A stretch of 64,000 bases of DNA. Source: Planctomycetota bacterium. GTDB lineage: Bacteria; Planctomycetota; UBA8742; UBA2392. The notes under the pieces are model-generated. The model was given only the letters and a program-made list of their open reading frames with translations, did not search any database and was not told the origin of the DNA. The position numbers and the translations under genes were made by a program. Below are positions 9,059 through 19,305 of the stretch, piece by piece; position 1 is the stretch's first letter, and each line of letters opens with the position of its first letter. The stretch is from the NCBI GenBank assembly GCA_016712285.1, contig JADJRK010000001.1, positions 2,356,001-2,420,000 of the forward strand, in the 5' to 3' direction.

Positions 9059-10467
9059 GCTGCGGCATCGCGCTTCACGACTCGCTGGCGCACGATCACA
9101 TAGATGATGGTCAGCCCGACCACCGTGAACATGTTCACCAGGATCAGTGCCTTCACGCCGGCACCCGCAAGCGTTGCGATAATCAGGATCGGCGTCATCA
9201 CGCCCAGCAACACGACACTGTCCAGAATGACCGGGATGCGCAGGTGGTTGCGCGCGACCAGCGACTGGCTGATCACAACGTTGATCGGCGTGAACACAAA
9301 TGCCACCGCCATCAACTCCATGTAGTTTTCGGCCCAGTACACGAGTTGGGGCTGCGGGTTGAACCAGCCGGCGATTTCCGGGGCAAACACAAACACCGGC
9401 AGCGTCAGCAGGATGCCGGTCAGTGTCGCGAACACGATGGTCAGGCGTTCTTCGTGGGCGGCGCGTTCCGGCTTTGCGGCGCCAAGGCTCGATGCCACCA
9501 GCGTCTGCGCCGCAGCCCCCCACCCGAAACTGAGCAGAATCAGCAGCAGTTCAACTTTCAGACCCACGAACACGCCGCCAACGACGTTGGGGTCGCCACG
9601 GCCGGCTTCCTGCATCGTGCGGATCATGACGCCACCCGCCAGCCCCCGCGCTGCAATCTGCCCGTTGTTCCACAACCCGATGCGCATCAGCTCCAGCACG
9701 GCGCGCCCCTGCGGAATCAGCCAGTGCAGCTTGCCGCGCATGTGCCCGCGCCACAGGCCGTAGCCTAGCAGCATGCCGCCCGCAATCGCGCGGGCCAGTA
9801 CGGTCGACCACGCGCTGCCGATCACGCCCATGCGTGGCAGGTTCAGCCCCTCGCACCACGTGCGCAGAAACCCCGGGAAGAAGCCCGGGAACGGGCCCGC
9901 GCCATAAATCAGGAACAAGCCGAACAGCGCGTTCAGCACGTTGCTGAGCATGAAGAACACCAGAAACACGTTGGTGCGACCCAGCGAACGCTCAAGCGTT
10001 GTCAGGTACAGGAACATGCCGGCGGTAAAGCCGCCTGCCAGCATGATTTCCAGGTACTCGGTGCACTGCTCAAGCTGCCAGCCTTCGCGCGCGCCCATGG
10101 CGGTGGCGATCTCTTCGGCCCAGATCCAGCCGGGCACGCCCATGATCGCCGAAAGCGCCAGCACAAAGCCGCTTGCGCGAAGCGCAATGCGGCGCAGATT
10201 TTCCTGGTTGCCTTCGCCCAATGCGCGCGAAAGCAGCACCCCCGCGCCCGCAATCGGGCCATTGAACAGGATTGTCTGGAAGGTCGTGATCGGGTCGCAC
10301 AGGCCCGTGACGCTGATCGCCTGCGCGCCCTCTTCTCCGCCCAACTGGCCGACCAGCAGCGTGTCAACGAGGTTGAACAGCGCGTGGCACGCCAACCCCA
10401 GCACCAACGGCAGGCCGAAGAACAGCACGTGCCGGGCCAACCGCGAGTTGACGTTGAAAAGGCTCAC
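9055..10467 (-). CDS. MATE family efflux transporter
   Basis: The protein has about 12 hydrophobic helices in two similar halves, with the MATE-type N-terminal pattern LVDTLLVGQLGGEEGAQAISV. MATE proteins export cationic drugs or metabolites in exchange for Na+ or H+. The frame is open to a GTG at 10500, but a GTG at 10467 has GGAG five bases upstream and starts directly before the first helix, giving 470 residues; I prefer it. The gene is convergent with the kinase gene and the two stop codons overlap. A substrate cannot be predicted. No adjacent regulator is visible. Confidence 0.88.
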   Translation of the reverse strand: MSLFNVNSRLARHVLFFGLPLVLGLACHALFNLVDTLLVGQLGGEEGAQAISVTGLCDPITTFQTILFNGPIAGAGVLLSRALGEGNQENLRRIALRASGFVLALSAIMGVPGWIWAEEIATAMGAREGWQLEQCTEYLEIMLAGGFTAGMFLYLTTLERSLGRTNVFLVFFMLSNVLNALFGLFLIYGAGPFPGFFPGFLRTWCEGLNLPRMGVIGSAWSTVLARAIAGGMLLGYGLWRGHMRGKLHWLIPQGRAVLELMRIGLWNNGQIAARGLAGGVMIRTMQEAGRGDPNVVGGVFVGLKVELLLILLSFGWGAAAQTLVASSLGAAKPERAAHEERLTIVFATLTGILLTLPVFVFAPEIAGWFNPQPQLVYWAENYMELMAVAFVFTPINVVISQSLVARNHLRIPVILDSVVLLGVMTPILIIATLAGAGVKALILVNMFTVVGLTIIYVIVRQRVVKRDAAA

Positions 10468-10541
10468 CGGTACTCCGCTACCCACAATGGCGACATGCAC
10501 AGCCAGTCAGCATCGTGCCTTGTCGCGGCCCCAAGTGGTTG

Positions 10542-13500
10542 TCAATCCGGCGAGATTTCAACCAGCCGCTCGGCAGGGTTCAAGGCATCCGGGCCCGTGA
10601 AGCACACAAAGGTCCGAACAAGCCGCGGCGGCTTGCCCCGGGCCTTGAGCATCTCGACTAGGCTTCGGGCATAGGCCCTCAGCTGCTGGCCGTGCTCGGT
10701 TTCCGCGTGGGCCCGCAAGTCGCCCTGCACGCGGTCGGTCTTGTAGTCAATGATTTCGTATGAGTCGGCCGCGAGCTCACGCAGCAGGTCAAAGCGTCGA
10801 GCACCCTGCGGCGTCAGCAGGCTGAACTCCGGGCGCTCACGCAACGCAACGGGCCGGGTCGCCAGCGCCTGACGCGCGCGCTGAACGTGCGCCGAAAGTT
10901 CGCTTCCGCCCGCTTCCAGCATTCCGGCTTCAGCCCCGGCGGCGCGCATGTGCAGCTCCATGGCAGCGTGGACCAGCGTGCCGAACTCCACTGCGTCCGG
11001 CTTGATCCATGGCGCAGGCGCGACAGCGAGCGCCACACACAAAGAGGCGTCGATCGCTTCAGGCAATTCAAGGCTGCCGTTCTTGAGTGCGGCGCGCGCG
11101 CGCAGAATCAACGGCGCATGCGACTTGGGCGCAGCGCGCTCGACGGGGCCGCGCCATTGCAGGTCCAGTGCCGGCTCTGCGCTGGCGTCTCCCCACTGGC
11201 TGATGCCCAGCGACCGTGACAGCAACCCGGCCCAGCCGACGCTTTTGATTTCCGCGCCCACGGTCCCGACCAGGATCAGGCGCGACTTTGCGCGCGTCCA
11301 GGCAACATAGAGAATGCGCCGCTCTTCAGCCTCAGCGCGCGCAGCATGATCGTTGGCAGCCAGCCCGCCATACAGGTCGCACTGCGACTCGCCGAGCGAG
11401 TCCTCGTCGGTGGAGCGCAGCCACAGCCCCAGCGGCTGACCTGGCGCAACCGGCCAGCAACGCACTACGCCGCCACCCCCGCCACCTGGGCTCGCCGCAA
11501 GATCGGGTACGATCACGACCGGAAACTCCAGCCCCTTGGCCTTGTGCACGGTCAGCAAACGCACGCCATCGGCGCCGCTTTCCGGCGTACCCTGCGACTC
11601 ACGATCGCCGGCGTCAAGGCGATTCAGCAGCTCGCGCACCAGCAGCGCCAGCGCGGGAAACTCCTGCTGCGTTTCGCGCACGACATCAACGACACGTTCG
11701 ACATTGCCCAGGCGCTGTTCCGCATCAAAACCGCAACCCACCGCAAGGGCGTAGCCGCATTGCGCCAATGCCTCGGTCAGCAGCAGCGCGGGGGCGTCCC
11801 GGCCGGCGCGCTCGCGCAGCGCCGCAAACCGCGCGAGAAACGTCGCGGCCTCGGGCGGCGCCGACGCCGCGTCGGCTTGCAGGCGCGCCAGGATCGAGGT
11901 ACGCCGGTCATGCCGCAGCGCCAGCTCGGTCAAGTAGCGGTCGGAAAGGCCCGCCAGCGGCGAGCGCAGCAGGCCGAGCATGGCAATGTCGTCTCCCGGG
12001 TTTGCCAGCGCGCGCAGCAGGTTCAGGCAATCCTGGCCTTCCTGCGTGCTGAACAACCCGGCTTCGCCCAACACAAGCAGCGGCAGTTCGTGGCGCGCAA
12101 AGGCGCCTCGATACTCCCAGTTGCGCGTGCCGCGCCGCACGAGAATCGCGATGTCACGCAGCGGCACGCCCCCATCACGCAGGTCCTTTACGCGCTGCGC
12201 AATGAACTCGGCTTCGTCGTCTTTGCGCACGCGCGTGGCATCTTCGTCGGGCTTTCTCGGCTGCGGCTTGGGCAGAAAGTGCAGCTCGACGGGCTTGAGA
12301 ATCGGCGCTGCGTCCGAGCCCACAATCATGTCCTGCGGCTGCGCATCGTGGGGCTGCGGGTCGGGCACTGTGAACACCTGCTGGAAGACGCGGTTGCCCA
12401 ACTCGAGCACTGGCGCCACGGTGCGGTAGTTGTGCGCAAGCCGAATCACGCCGCCGCGCTGTTCTTTGGTGTCGTCGCAGACCAGCCCCCAGGGCGGTTC
12501 CAGCGGCAACTTGCCGGCGCCGCTTTGCTTGTTGCGCTTGGGGATCTCGGTCAGTGCCCGGTTAAAAATGCTGACGTCGCTGCCCCGAAATCCGTACACC
12601 GACTGCTTGGCATCTCCGACGGCAAAGAAGCGGCCGGGCGTGTCGTCGGCCTGTCGCAGCAGCGCAAACAGTTCGGCCTGCGTGGGGTTGGTGTCCTGGA
12701 ACTCGTCCACGAGCAGATAGCGCATGCGCCGCGCGAGTTCATCCCGCGTTTCGGCGCTGTCTTTCAGCAGCGCCAGCGTGCGCAGCTCCAGGTCAAGAAA
12801 GTCCAGTCCGCCGGCGCACGCCTCGGCGTACTCGCGGGCCACGCGCTGGAACACTTCCCAAAGGTCGCACAGCACCGCGCCGGCGCGACGCTCAAACGTT
12901 TCATCAACTTGCAGCGGCACTCGCGACACCGCCTCTGCAAAGGTGTTCGCGAGATCCTGTACAGCCACGCGACCCTGCTCAAGAGCCTCGGGGTCGTGCT
13001 TCCACTTCGAAGCGGCACCCCTGGAAGCAAAGCTGCGCGGGCTTCCTGCGATAGTCAGCAGCAGCGACGTCAGCGCCACGGCGTCTGCCTGCTTCAGCTC
13101 CAGCATCAGCTCAGAAAGCTTGTCGCCGTGCGCTGCCTTTGCGGCTTTGAAGTCGAGCTGCGAGATCGCCTCGTGCACGGGGGCCAATGCGGCCTCCAAC
13201 AAATCGGCGTGTTCGTGCAGGCGGCGGGCAAGTTCTGCGTCAGGCTCTGCCCAGCGCTGTGCCGTCAGTTGCAGGGCCGGGCCGCCGACATTGCGTTCGC
13301 GCAGCAGTGACTCGACGGCGTCTCGCAGGTCGCGCAACGGCATGGCGGCACCAAGCCGGGTCAACGCGGACGCCAGTGCCGCGTCTTCTTCCAGGTTGCC
13401 GCGCAGCAGCACGTTGCGGATGGCCGCATCCCGCGCCGATGCCTGCCGGCGCTCGTCCAGGATTGCCGCGTTCGGCTCAAGCCCGGCTTCCCACGCGTAC

Positions 13501-13862
13501 TCGCGCAACAGGCGATAACAAAAGCTGTGCACGGTGCTGATGCGGTTTCGGCTGAACTCGGATTGCGCCAGTTTCAGGCGCGGCAGGCAGACCTTGTCAT
13601 GCGCAAGCTCAAGTTCCTGGATGCGGGCCAGCAGCAGCGACTGGACGCGCTCGCGCATTTCCGCTGCGGCCTTTTCGGTGAACGTGATTGCAACGATTTC
13701 ATCGATGCGGGCGTGGCCAAGTTCAAGCAGCGCCAGCACGCGCAGGCCCAGCACACGCGTCTTGCCGGCGCCGGCGCCGGCGCTGACGATCATGTCACGC
13801 TGCAGGTCAAGGGCGGCGCACTGGCCGGGATTAAGCGAAGATGTCGATGCGGGTGCCTTCAT
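10542..13862 (-). CDS. addA: AddA-like helicase-nuclease (exonuclease V beta-type)
   Basis: The 1106-residue protein has the UvrD/Rep superfamily 1 helicase motifs: Walker A GAGAGKT with K34, the DEFQDTNP Walker B motif near residue 387, and later motifs including LLTVHKAKGLEFPVV. The C-terminal PD-(D/E)xK nuclease core is visible as YEIIDYKTDR near residue 1037. AddA unwinds DNA 3'-5' at double-strand breaks and cuts one strand, preparing ends for RecA. Its ATG overlaps the addB stop by four bases, so the two are translationally coupled. The addB-addA order is the usual one. RecB is the main alternative name, but no RecC or RecD is nearby and the partner gene is AddB-like. Confidence 0.92.
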   Translation of the reverse strand: MKAPASTSSLNPGQCAALDLQRDMIVSAGAGAGKTRVLGLRVLALLELGHARIDEIVAITFTEKAAAEMRERVQSLLLARIQELELAHDKVCLPRLKLAQSEFSRNRISTVHSFCYRLLREYAWEAGLEPNAAILDERRQASARDAAIRNVLLRGNLEEDAALASALTRLGAAMPLRDLRDAVESLLRERNVGGPALQLTAQRWAEPDAELARRLHEHADLLEAALAPVHEAISQLDFKAAKAAHGDKLSELMLELKQADAVALTSLLLTIAGSPRSFASRGAASKWKHDPEALEQGRVAVQDLANTFAEAVSRVPLQVDETFERRAGAVLCDLWEVFQRVAREYAEACAGGLDFLDLELRTLALLKDSAETRDELARRMRYLLVDEFQDTNPTQAELFALLRQADDTPGRFFAVGDAKQSVYGFRGSDVSIFNRALTEIPKRNKQSGAGKLPLEPPWGLVCDDTKEQRGGVIRLAHNYRTVAPVLELGNRVFQQVFTVPDPQPHDAQPQDMIVGSDAAPILKPVELHFLPKPQPRKPDEDATRVRKDDEAEFIAQRVKDLRDGGVPLRDIAILVRRGTRNWEYRGAFARHELPLLVLGEAGLFSTQEGQDCLNLLRALANPGDDIAMLGLLRSPLAGLSDRYLTELALRHDRRTSILARLQADAASAPPEAATFLARFAALRERAGRDAPALLLTEALAQCGYALAVGCGFDAEQRLGNVERVVDVVRETQQEFPALALLVRELLNRLDAGDRESQGTPESGADGVRLLTVHKAKGLEFPVVIVPDLAASPGGGGGGVVRCWPVAPGQPLGLWLRSTDEDSLGESQCDLYGGLAANDHAARAEAEERRILYVAWTRAKSRLILVGTVGAEIKSVGWAGLLSRSLGISQWGDASAEPALDLQWRGPVERAAPKSHAPLILRARAALKNGSLELPEAIDASLCVALAVAPAPWIKPDAVEFGTLVHAAMELHMRAAGAEAGMLEAGGSELSAHVQRARQALATRPVALRERPEFSLLTPQGARRFDLLRELAADSYEIIDYKTDRVQGDLRAHAETEHGQQLRAYARSLVEMLKARGKPPRLVRTFVCFTGPDALNPAERLVEISPD

Positions 13863-16800
13863 TCGGCCAGCTCCGCGTCAGGCAGGTAGGCGCCGGGCGT
13901 GCCGTCCTGCCGCTGCTGACGTTCCTCAATCACGTCATCGCGCCGCGCGCACGAGCCCGCGTAGTCGCAATAGCGGCAAGGCGCGCCGGGCGACGCAAAC
14001 GGCAGGTGGACGAACACCCCGGTCGACAGCGCATTCATCATCCGGGACAGGCGCTGCGGCAGCACTTCATCGACCAGGCGCGTGACCTCAAATGCCGGCT
14101 TCTTGTTCAGCAGGGTGACGTCTTTGCGCTCAACTTTTTTCTGCGCGGGCACCAGCAGGTAGCTCATGCCGCGGGGCTTGCTTCCGGTCAGTTTCGCGAT
14201 CGCAGCCAGGTACGTCGCAAGCTGGAACGCCTCGCCGTCGCGCACTTCCGCCGTGGACTTGGCGCCGCCGGTCTTGTAGTCCACGATCTCAAGCCCGTCC
14301 GGGCCTTCATCGACGCGGTCCACACTGCCCATCAGCCGGATCATGCCCGTCTCAAGCGGCAGATCGATCGGCTGCGGCACCGCGTCAGGAGAGTCCGGCG
14401 CAGGGGGATTGCCTTTGCCGAAGTCGAACTCCACAAAACGCACGCCAATACCCTGCTGGGCCCGGGCAATCTCTTCATCAATGAAACGCGCAAGCAAGCC
14501 GCGCCCTAAGCCGGCTTGCGGCTCGCCGGGCAGCCCCGCGCGCACCTGCCGCTTGACGCCTTCCCAGAATGGCCCTTGCGTTTTCTCAATCACGCACGCC
14601 TGCGCAAAGGCCTCGCCGATCAGGCGATATCCGGCCTCGCGCGCGGCGTTCTCGTCGGCGGCGACATCCAGCAGGTGCACGGGCTTGCGCGTTACGGGGT
14701 CAGGCAGCACGTCGGGCTGGCCCGCCTCCCGCCGAAGCAGCAGGACATAGCGCTCAAAAGTGGTGTGCAGCAGCGTGCCGATCGCGTGGGGCGGTGTGTC
14801 CAGCGTTGGCTCGTCAGGAGGCTTTGCACGCATCACGTAGCGCGACCAAAAACGCTGCGGGCACTCGACATAGTTGTCCATTTGGCTTGGCGAGAAGCTG
14901 TGTCGCAGTTCGCCGGCGGTGGCGCTGAAGCTTTGCTGCAGGCCCGGCAGCGCGATGACCGCCCCGTCGTACTCGGTGGGCGCCGCCACCATGTCTGAGC
15001 GCGCAAGTTCAATTGCACGGCCGTGAAGGCCTGTCTTCAATGCATCATCCAGCGCCAGAGCATGGCCCGGCGCCGTGCCGGACTCGGCACGCGCCAATTG
15101 TCGCGCGGCCTGCCGCGCGAGCTCATGGTCAGAGGTTGGCAGCTCCGGCCCGAGTGCTGCGGGCAGCTTGTCGAGGCCCACACAGCGTTTCAAGCGCGCC
15201 AGCGGTGTCGCCGGCACAAACGGCGTGTCGCCTTGCGCCTGGGGCAGCGAAAGCACCAGCCGCTTTGACGCGGAAATCAAAGCGTGCGCAAACAGGTAGT
15301 CCGCCTGCCGCGCAGTGTCGATCGGTGCGCACAGCTCGGAGGCCATGGCCGCGCCGGCTGTGTGTGCCAGCAGCTCTTGTCGGGCCGCGGGCAGAAACAT
15401 CGAGTCTTCGTCCGAGAGTGGCAAGTCAATGTCGGTGAGGCCCAGCACAATGACCTGTTCAAATCGCGCGCCGCGCAACTCGCGCAGTCCCAGCACCCGC
15501 ACCCTCTCTCCGCGGGCCTGTGGCGGGCGCACGCTGCGCGCCAACGCTTGCTCGCCAAGCGCGCGCAGAAAGTCTGACACGCGCAGCGAAGGGTTGCCGA
15601 TACGCTTGAACTCGGCCTGCATCTCTGACAGCAGGTGCCCGAACTCGTGCAGCGCCAGCGCGCGCGTCGCCGCATGCACGGAGCCCCCGGCCGCATCACT
15701 ATGCGCAATGGCAGCCGCACCCGACTTGCGCAACAACTCGGTAACGGCGGCTGCCAGATCCGCGGCATGCCCGCCGCCGCGCGTGAACGGCGCCAGCAAC
15801 GAGAGCACCGACTGAAGCCAACTCAGCGCGCCCGCGTCGCAGTGCGGCTTCAGCTTGTCCAGCCAGTCGCGTTGCGCGTTACGGCCGCCAACGACCCAGC
15901 CCTCAATGGTGGCCGCCTGCACTTTTTCGAGACTCTCGCGGGGAACGGATTGCCCGAACGCCAGGTAAGGCGAGGCAAGCGCATCCATCAGCGCGGTGCG
16001 GTCGAGGCCGTCATGGGCCGCGCGCAGCAGGTCCAGGATCGCGGCCACGGGCGTCGCTTGATCCAGCGTCGCCTCAAACGGCGCGTCGTACGGTATGCCG
16101 GCTGCGGCAAATGTCTCCGAGATCAGGTCTGCGTATGCGCCCGTTGAGGGCATGGCAACGCACAGCGCGGACGGCAACGTACCATCGTTCATCGCCCGGC
16201 GCACGAAGCGGGCGGCTTCGCGCACTTCGGCTGCGCGTGTTGCGGGGCAGATTACGTCGATGCCGGTCGTTGCCGCGTCTGCGTGCCAGGCTTCAAGCAC
16301 ATTGGCCCCCCGCAATAACGGCAGCCCGGGCGTGGCGGCGACCTTGCCGCCCGCGTCAAGCACGAGCGCCTGTTGCACGTCATGGGCTTGCTCTAGAAAC
16401 GGCAGGTCGTCGCGGCTACCACGCAGCAGAAACAGACAGCGCCCGGTGCGGCTGGCCAACGCCTCGAGAAAGGCGGCGCGCGCGGGGCTGACGCGGTCAA
16501 GGTCGTCCACGAGTACCAGCGCGGGCGCAAAGTTCCAGCGCGGCATTCGTTGCGCGACTTCCCACAGAGCGTCTTCGGGGTCCGCACAGCCGGTTGCGGC
16601 AAGTCGTTTGCGATAGTGTTCCATTACGCCCAGCAGAACGGGCATGCGCTCGCCCAGCGGGGCCGTCAGGGCCGCCAGTCTTTCAGGGGTGCGCTGGCCG
16701 GGCGGCAGGGCCTGCGCAAGGCGCTTCCAGGCGATGAGCAGCTCGTTCACGAGGGGGCGGCCGGGTCGCCGCCGATCGTTGCGCTGCGCCAGGGTTTCAG

Positions 16801-17098
16801 TCAGCGCGGCAAAGAAATCAAAGTCGCGCTCGACCTGCGTGCGCATCCGCAGCCGGGGCTCGAACTCGGCAAGCAACTGGCGGGCAATGCGCTCGGGCGA
16901 TCCCGCGGGGTAGTGCACGCCAAACCCGCCGTCGAACACGCGCCCGCGAAGCTGCGAGGCGCGCCGATCAGGCGTTGCCAGGTGCAGCACCGCCAGATGG
17001 TCCAGCGCATCGGACGACGCAAGGGCGTTACGAACCTGGGCCACAAGCCAGTCGCTGTCGTCGCTGCCCAAGGGTATGCGGTAGAGCTCACGTCCCAT
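13859..17098 (-). CDS. addB: AddB-like nuclease subunit
   Basis: The 1079-residue protein has a degenerate helicase-like N-terminal part without an obvious Walker A and a C-terminal nuclease with LEIVDYKTGG near residue 938 followed by EAFQLATYLAAI. Four cysteines, one in ECPQRFW near 746 and three in CRYCDYAGSC near 1038-1047, match the iron-sulfur staple of AddB proteins, which ties the nuclease domain together. It forms the AddAB complex with the overlapping downstream gene, for end resection and recombination repair. The start at 17098 is supported by TAGACT six bases upstream. A Chi recognition site cannot be inferred from the sequence. Confidence 0.9.
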   Translation of the reverse strand: MGRELYRIPLGSDDSDWLVAQVRNALASSDALDHLAVLHLATPDRRASQLRGRVFDGGFGVHYPAGSPERIARQLLAEFEPRLRMRTQVERDFDFFAALTETLAQRNDRRRPGRPLVNELLIAWKRLAQALPPGQRTPERLAALTAPLGERMPVLLGVMEHYRKRLAATGCADPEDALWEVAQRMPRWNFAPALVLVDDLDRVSPARAAFLEALASRTGRCLFLLRGSRDDLPFLEQAHDVQQALVLDAGGKVAATPGLPLLRGANVLEAWHADAATTGIDVICPATRAAEVREAARFVRRAMNDGTLPSALCVAMPSTGAYADLISETFAAAGIPYDAPFEATLDQATPVAAILDLLRAAHDGLDRTALMDALASPYLAFGQSVPRESLEKVQAATIEGWVVGGRNAQRDWLDKLKPHCDAGALSWLQSVLSLLAPFTRGGGHAADLAAAVTELLRKSGAAAIAHSDAAGGSVHAATRALALHEFGHLLSEMQAEFKRIGNPSLRVSDFLRALGEQALARSVRPPQARGERVRVLGLRELRGARFEQVIVLGLTDIDLPLSDEDSMFLPAARQELLAHTAGAAMASELCAPIDTARQADYLFAHALISASKRLVLSLPQAQGDTPFVPATPLARLKRCVGLDKLPAALGPELPTSDHELARQAARQLARAESGTAPGHALALDDALKTGLHGRAIELARSDMVAAPTEYDGAVIALPGLQQSFSATAGELRHSFSPSQMDNYVECPQRFWSRYVMRAKPPDEPTLDTPPHAIGTLLHTTFERYVLLLRREAGQPDVLPDPVTRKPVHLLDVAADENAAREAGYRLIGEAFAQACVIEKTQGPFWEGVKRQVRAGLPGEPQAGLGRGLLARFIDEEIARAQQGIGVRFVEFDFGKGNPPAPDSPDAVPQPIDLPLETGMIRLMGSVDRVDEGPDGLEIVDYKTGGAKSTAEVRDGEAFQLATYLAAIAKLTGSKPRGMSYLLVPAQKKVERKDVTLLNKKPAFEVTRLVDEVLPQRLSRMMNALSTGVFVHLPFASPGAPCRYCDYAGSCARRDDVIEERQQRQDGTPGAYLPDAELAE

Positions 17099-17104
17099 GC
17101 CGCG

Positions 17105-17110
17105 AGTCTA
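17105..17110 (-). promoter_or_regulatory. -10 element of predicted leaderless promoter, addB-addA
   Basis: TAGACT on the minus strand ends six bases before the addB ATG; there is no Shine-Dalgarno sequence. The same hexamer and spacing occur before the ferredoxin/ASKHA gene at 21986. Confidence 0.5.
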
Positions 17111-17324
17111 GCGAAGATTGCGACAAAGCCGGGGATGTGGAGGGGTGTCGGAAACCCCGGACGGGAGAGAATCACTGCGCGCTTGGCCAGCCCTGCCTGC
17201 ATTGCAGCCAGGGCGCGGCTGGAACGAATCGACGGCAACTAGTCCACGCCGGAGGAAAATCCACCAAGGAATCCACCTGCGAGGCGCGAATTGTAAGGTG
17301 GTGCAGTTCACATAGGAGTTGCCA

Positions 17325-19298
17325 ATGCGCCGTTTGGCAGTATCGGTCGTAGCGTTGCTTCTGCTGGGTTGCGCCGTAGTTGCGTGCTCCGGCAACCGCG
17401 AAGCAAATGCGCCGGTGCACAACTCGGCAGAGCCTGCGGGCGGCGATCCACCGGCACCCATCAAAGACCTTCCGGCAGTGAAAGACGTTCCGACGTTCGA
17501 AGTAGAGTCACGCATCAGGCGGCAGTTTGGGACCGGACACACCGCCACCTGCTATGACCTGGCGTTCAGCCCTGATGGTTCCAGTCTCGCCACGGCTGGC
17601 AGCGACCACATGCTCATACTCTGGGATGCGGCTACCGGTGAACAACGATATGCGAAGAGGGCGCACTCCGCGCCGATTCACGCGGTGAAGTTCAGCCCGG
17701 ACGGCAAACTGATCGCAACTGCTGCCAGGGACAGCCTCGTCAAACTCTGGAACGCAGTGGACGGTTCCGGCCGGGCGACGCTACAGGGAAACAACGGCGT
17801 TGCCCGTTCCGTTGCATTCAGCCCGGATGGCAAGCTGGTTGCGACCTGTGGTACTGACACCATGATCAACATCTGGCAGGTTGACACGGGTAAACTGGTG
17901 CGGACGTTCCAGGGCCACGCGAAATTCGTCGCGCAGATCGTGTTCAGCCCTGACGGGAGTACCCTGGCTTCCGCCGGTGGCGACGGAGCGGTTCGCATGT
18001 GGGACCCTGCCACCGGAGACCGCCGGCAAGTACTTGCCAATCACTCGGCCAGCACACTGTCCGTCGCGTACAGCTCGGACGGACTGAGGCTTGCCTCCTG
18101 CGGCACCGACGGCAGGGTCCAACTGTGGCGGGTCTCTGACGGGTCCACCATTCGCATCCTGGGGACCAAATTGGGTAATGTGTACCAGGTTCGATTCTCA
18201 CCCGATGACAAGTCCGTCGCGGCAACATGCGACGATGGGCACGTCATCACCTGGGACTCCCAGACAGGAAAGGAGTTGGCAAGACTGAAGGCGGAACGTG
18301 GTGGTAGCTATTCACTTGCATACTCGCCCGACGGCGCCAGGCTTGCCGTCAGCAGCGGTGGCGGAACTGTAACGCTCTGGGACACCGCGACAAATGAACG
18401 CATCCGAACCCTCGGGACACTTGCCGAAGGAATACTTCTTTGCTCGGTACTCAGTGGCGATCGGAATACGCTATTCGCGGCCGGCACCGGCGAGAACATC
18501 ATCGCTTGGGACACGGCATCCGGCGCATTCAGGCAGATCCCGAGTGGACACAAGGAGAGCGTAGTCTGCATCGACATCAGCCCGGATGGCACCCGATTGG
18601 CCAGCGGCGGCGACGGCAAGGAGAGCGCGGTAGTCATCATGGCCGCGCCTACCGGTGAAGAGATCAGGCGGCTAAAGACGCCTGCAAGTGTATGCGACGT
18701 TGCGTTTTCGCCGGACGGCAGGCACCTGGCGTGCAGCATCGCCAACACCTCCACAAGTTCGCTGCTGATCTGGGACCTGGCCTCTGATGCCGAGCCAAGA
18801 AACATCCAGTTCGGTGAATCCGGCTTCAGCTTTGGCGCTATCGTGTTCAGTCCCGATGGGAAGGTGCTTGCCGCTGCAAGACACGATACGGTCAGGCTAT
18901 GGAGTATCGAGGGTGACGAGTTGATCGGCACGTGCTGGGGCCACACGAGCCGGATCCTCACGATTGCGTTCAACAAAGACGGCACGGCTCTGGTGTCAGG
19001 CGGCGAAGACAAAACGATCAGGCTCTGGAACGTTTCAAGGTGTGAAACGACTCGAGTGTTCGAGGGGCATGACAAAGAAGTCAGTTGCGTGGCGTTTCAC
19101 CCGGACGGCACGCAGCTAGTGTCCGGCAGCCGTGATGAAACCATTCGAATCTGGCGACCCAGCACTGGCGCCTGTGCAATGGTGCTGCCCGGACACGACC
19201 TCCGGGTCCGCTCACTGGCCTTTCGCGCGGACGGAAAAACTCTCTACTCGGTGGGTAGCTCGCGGGCCGTCTACGAGTGGGACATCGCGGACCAATAA
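17325..19298 (+). CDS. WD40-repeat lipoprotein
   Basis: An AGGAG site at 17314-17318 is six bases from the ATG at 17325; an in-frame TTG at 17319 is unlikely. The 657-residue product starts with a lipoprotein signal (MRRLAVSVVALLLLGC, lipid cysteine at residue 16). After a short linker come about 14 WD40 blades, seen as repeated FSPDG...VRLWD patterns, enough for two seven-bladed propellers or one closed double ring. WD40 proteins are scaffolds for protein contacts, and export makes an envelope or surface role likely. It faces a second WD40 gene on the other strand with only seven bases between the stop codons. Binding partners are unknown. Confidence 0.9.
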   Translation: MRRLAVSVVALLLLGCAVVACSGNREANAPVHNSAEPAGGDPPAPIKDLPAVKDVPTFEVESRIRRQFGTGHTATCYDLAFSPDGSSLATAGSDHMLILWDAATGEQRYAKRAHSAPIHAVKFSPDGKLIATAARDSLVKLWNAVDGSGRATLQGNNGVARSVAFSPDGKLVATCGTDTMINIWQVDTGKLVRTFQGHAKFVAQIVFSPDGSTLASAGGDGAVRMWDPATGDRRQVLANHSASTLSVAYSSDGLRLASCGTDGRVQLWRVSDGSTIRILGTKLGNVYQVRFSPDDKSVAATCDDGHVITWDSQTGKELARLKAERGGSYSLAYSPDGARLAVSSGGGTVTLWDTATNERIRTLGTLAEGILLCSVLSGDRNTLFAAGTGENIIAWDTASGAFRQIPSGHKESVVCIDISPDGTRLASGGDGKESAVVIMAAPTGEEIRRLKTPASVCDVAFSPDGRHLACSIANTSTSSLLIWDLASDAEPRNIQFGESGFSFGAIVFSPDGKVLAAARHDTVRLWSIEGDELIGTCWGHTSRILTIAFNKDGTALVSGGEDKTIRLWNVSRCETTRVFEGHDKEVSCVAFHPDGTQLVSGSRDETIRIWRPSTGACAMVLPGHDLRVRSLAFRADGKTLYSVGSSRAVYEWDIADQ

Positions 19299-19305
19299 GC
19301 CGCGC

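Noticed and set aside
11346..13310. 654-codon plus-strand ORF
   Set aside because: It is a frame shadow lying entirely within addA, whose helicase motifs are unambiguous; the translation is Arg/His/Gln-rich without motifs.
13859..17098. RecC or a cobalamin-unrelated Fe-S helicase
   Set aside because: The cysteine arrangement and the addA overlap fit AddB; RecC lacks the iron-sulfur cysteines and no recD is present.
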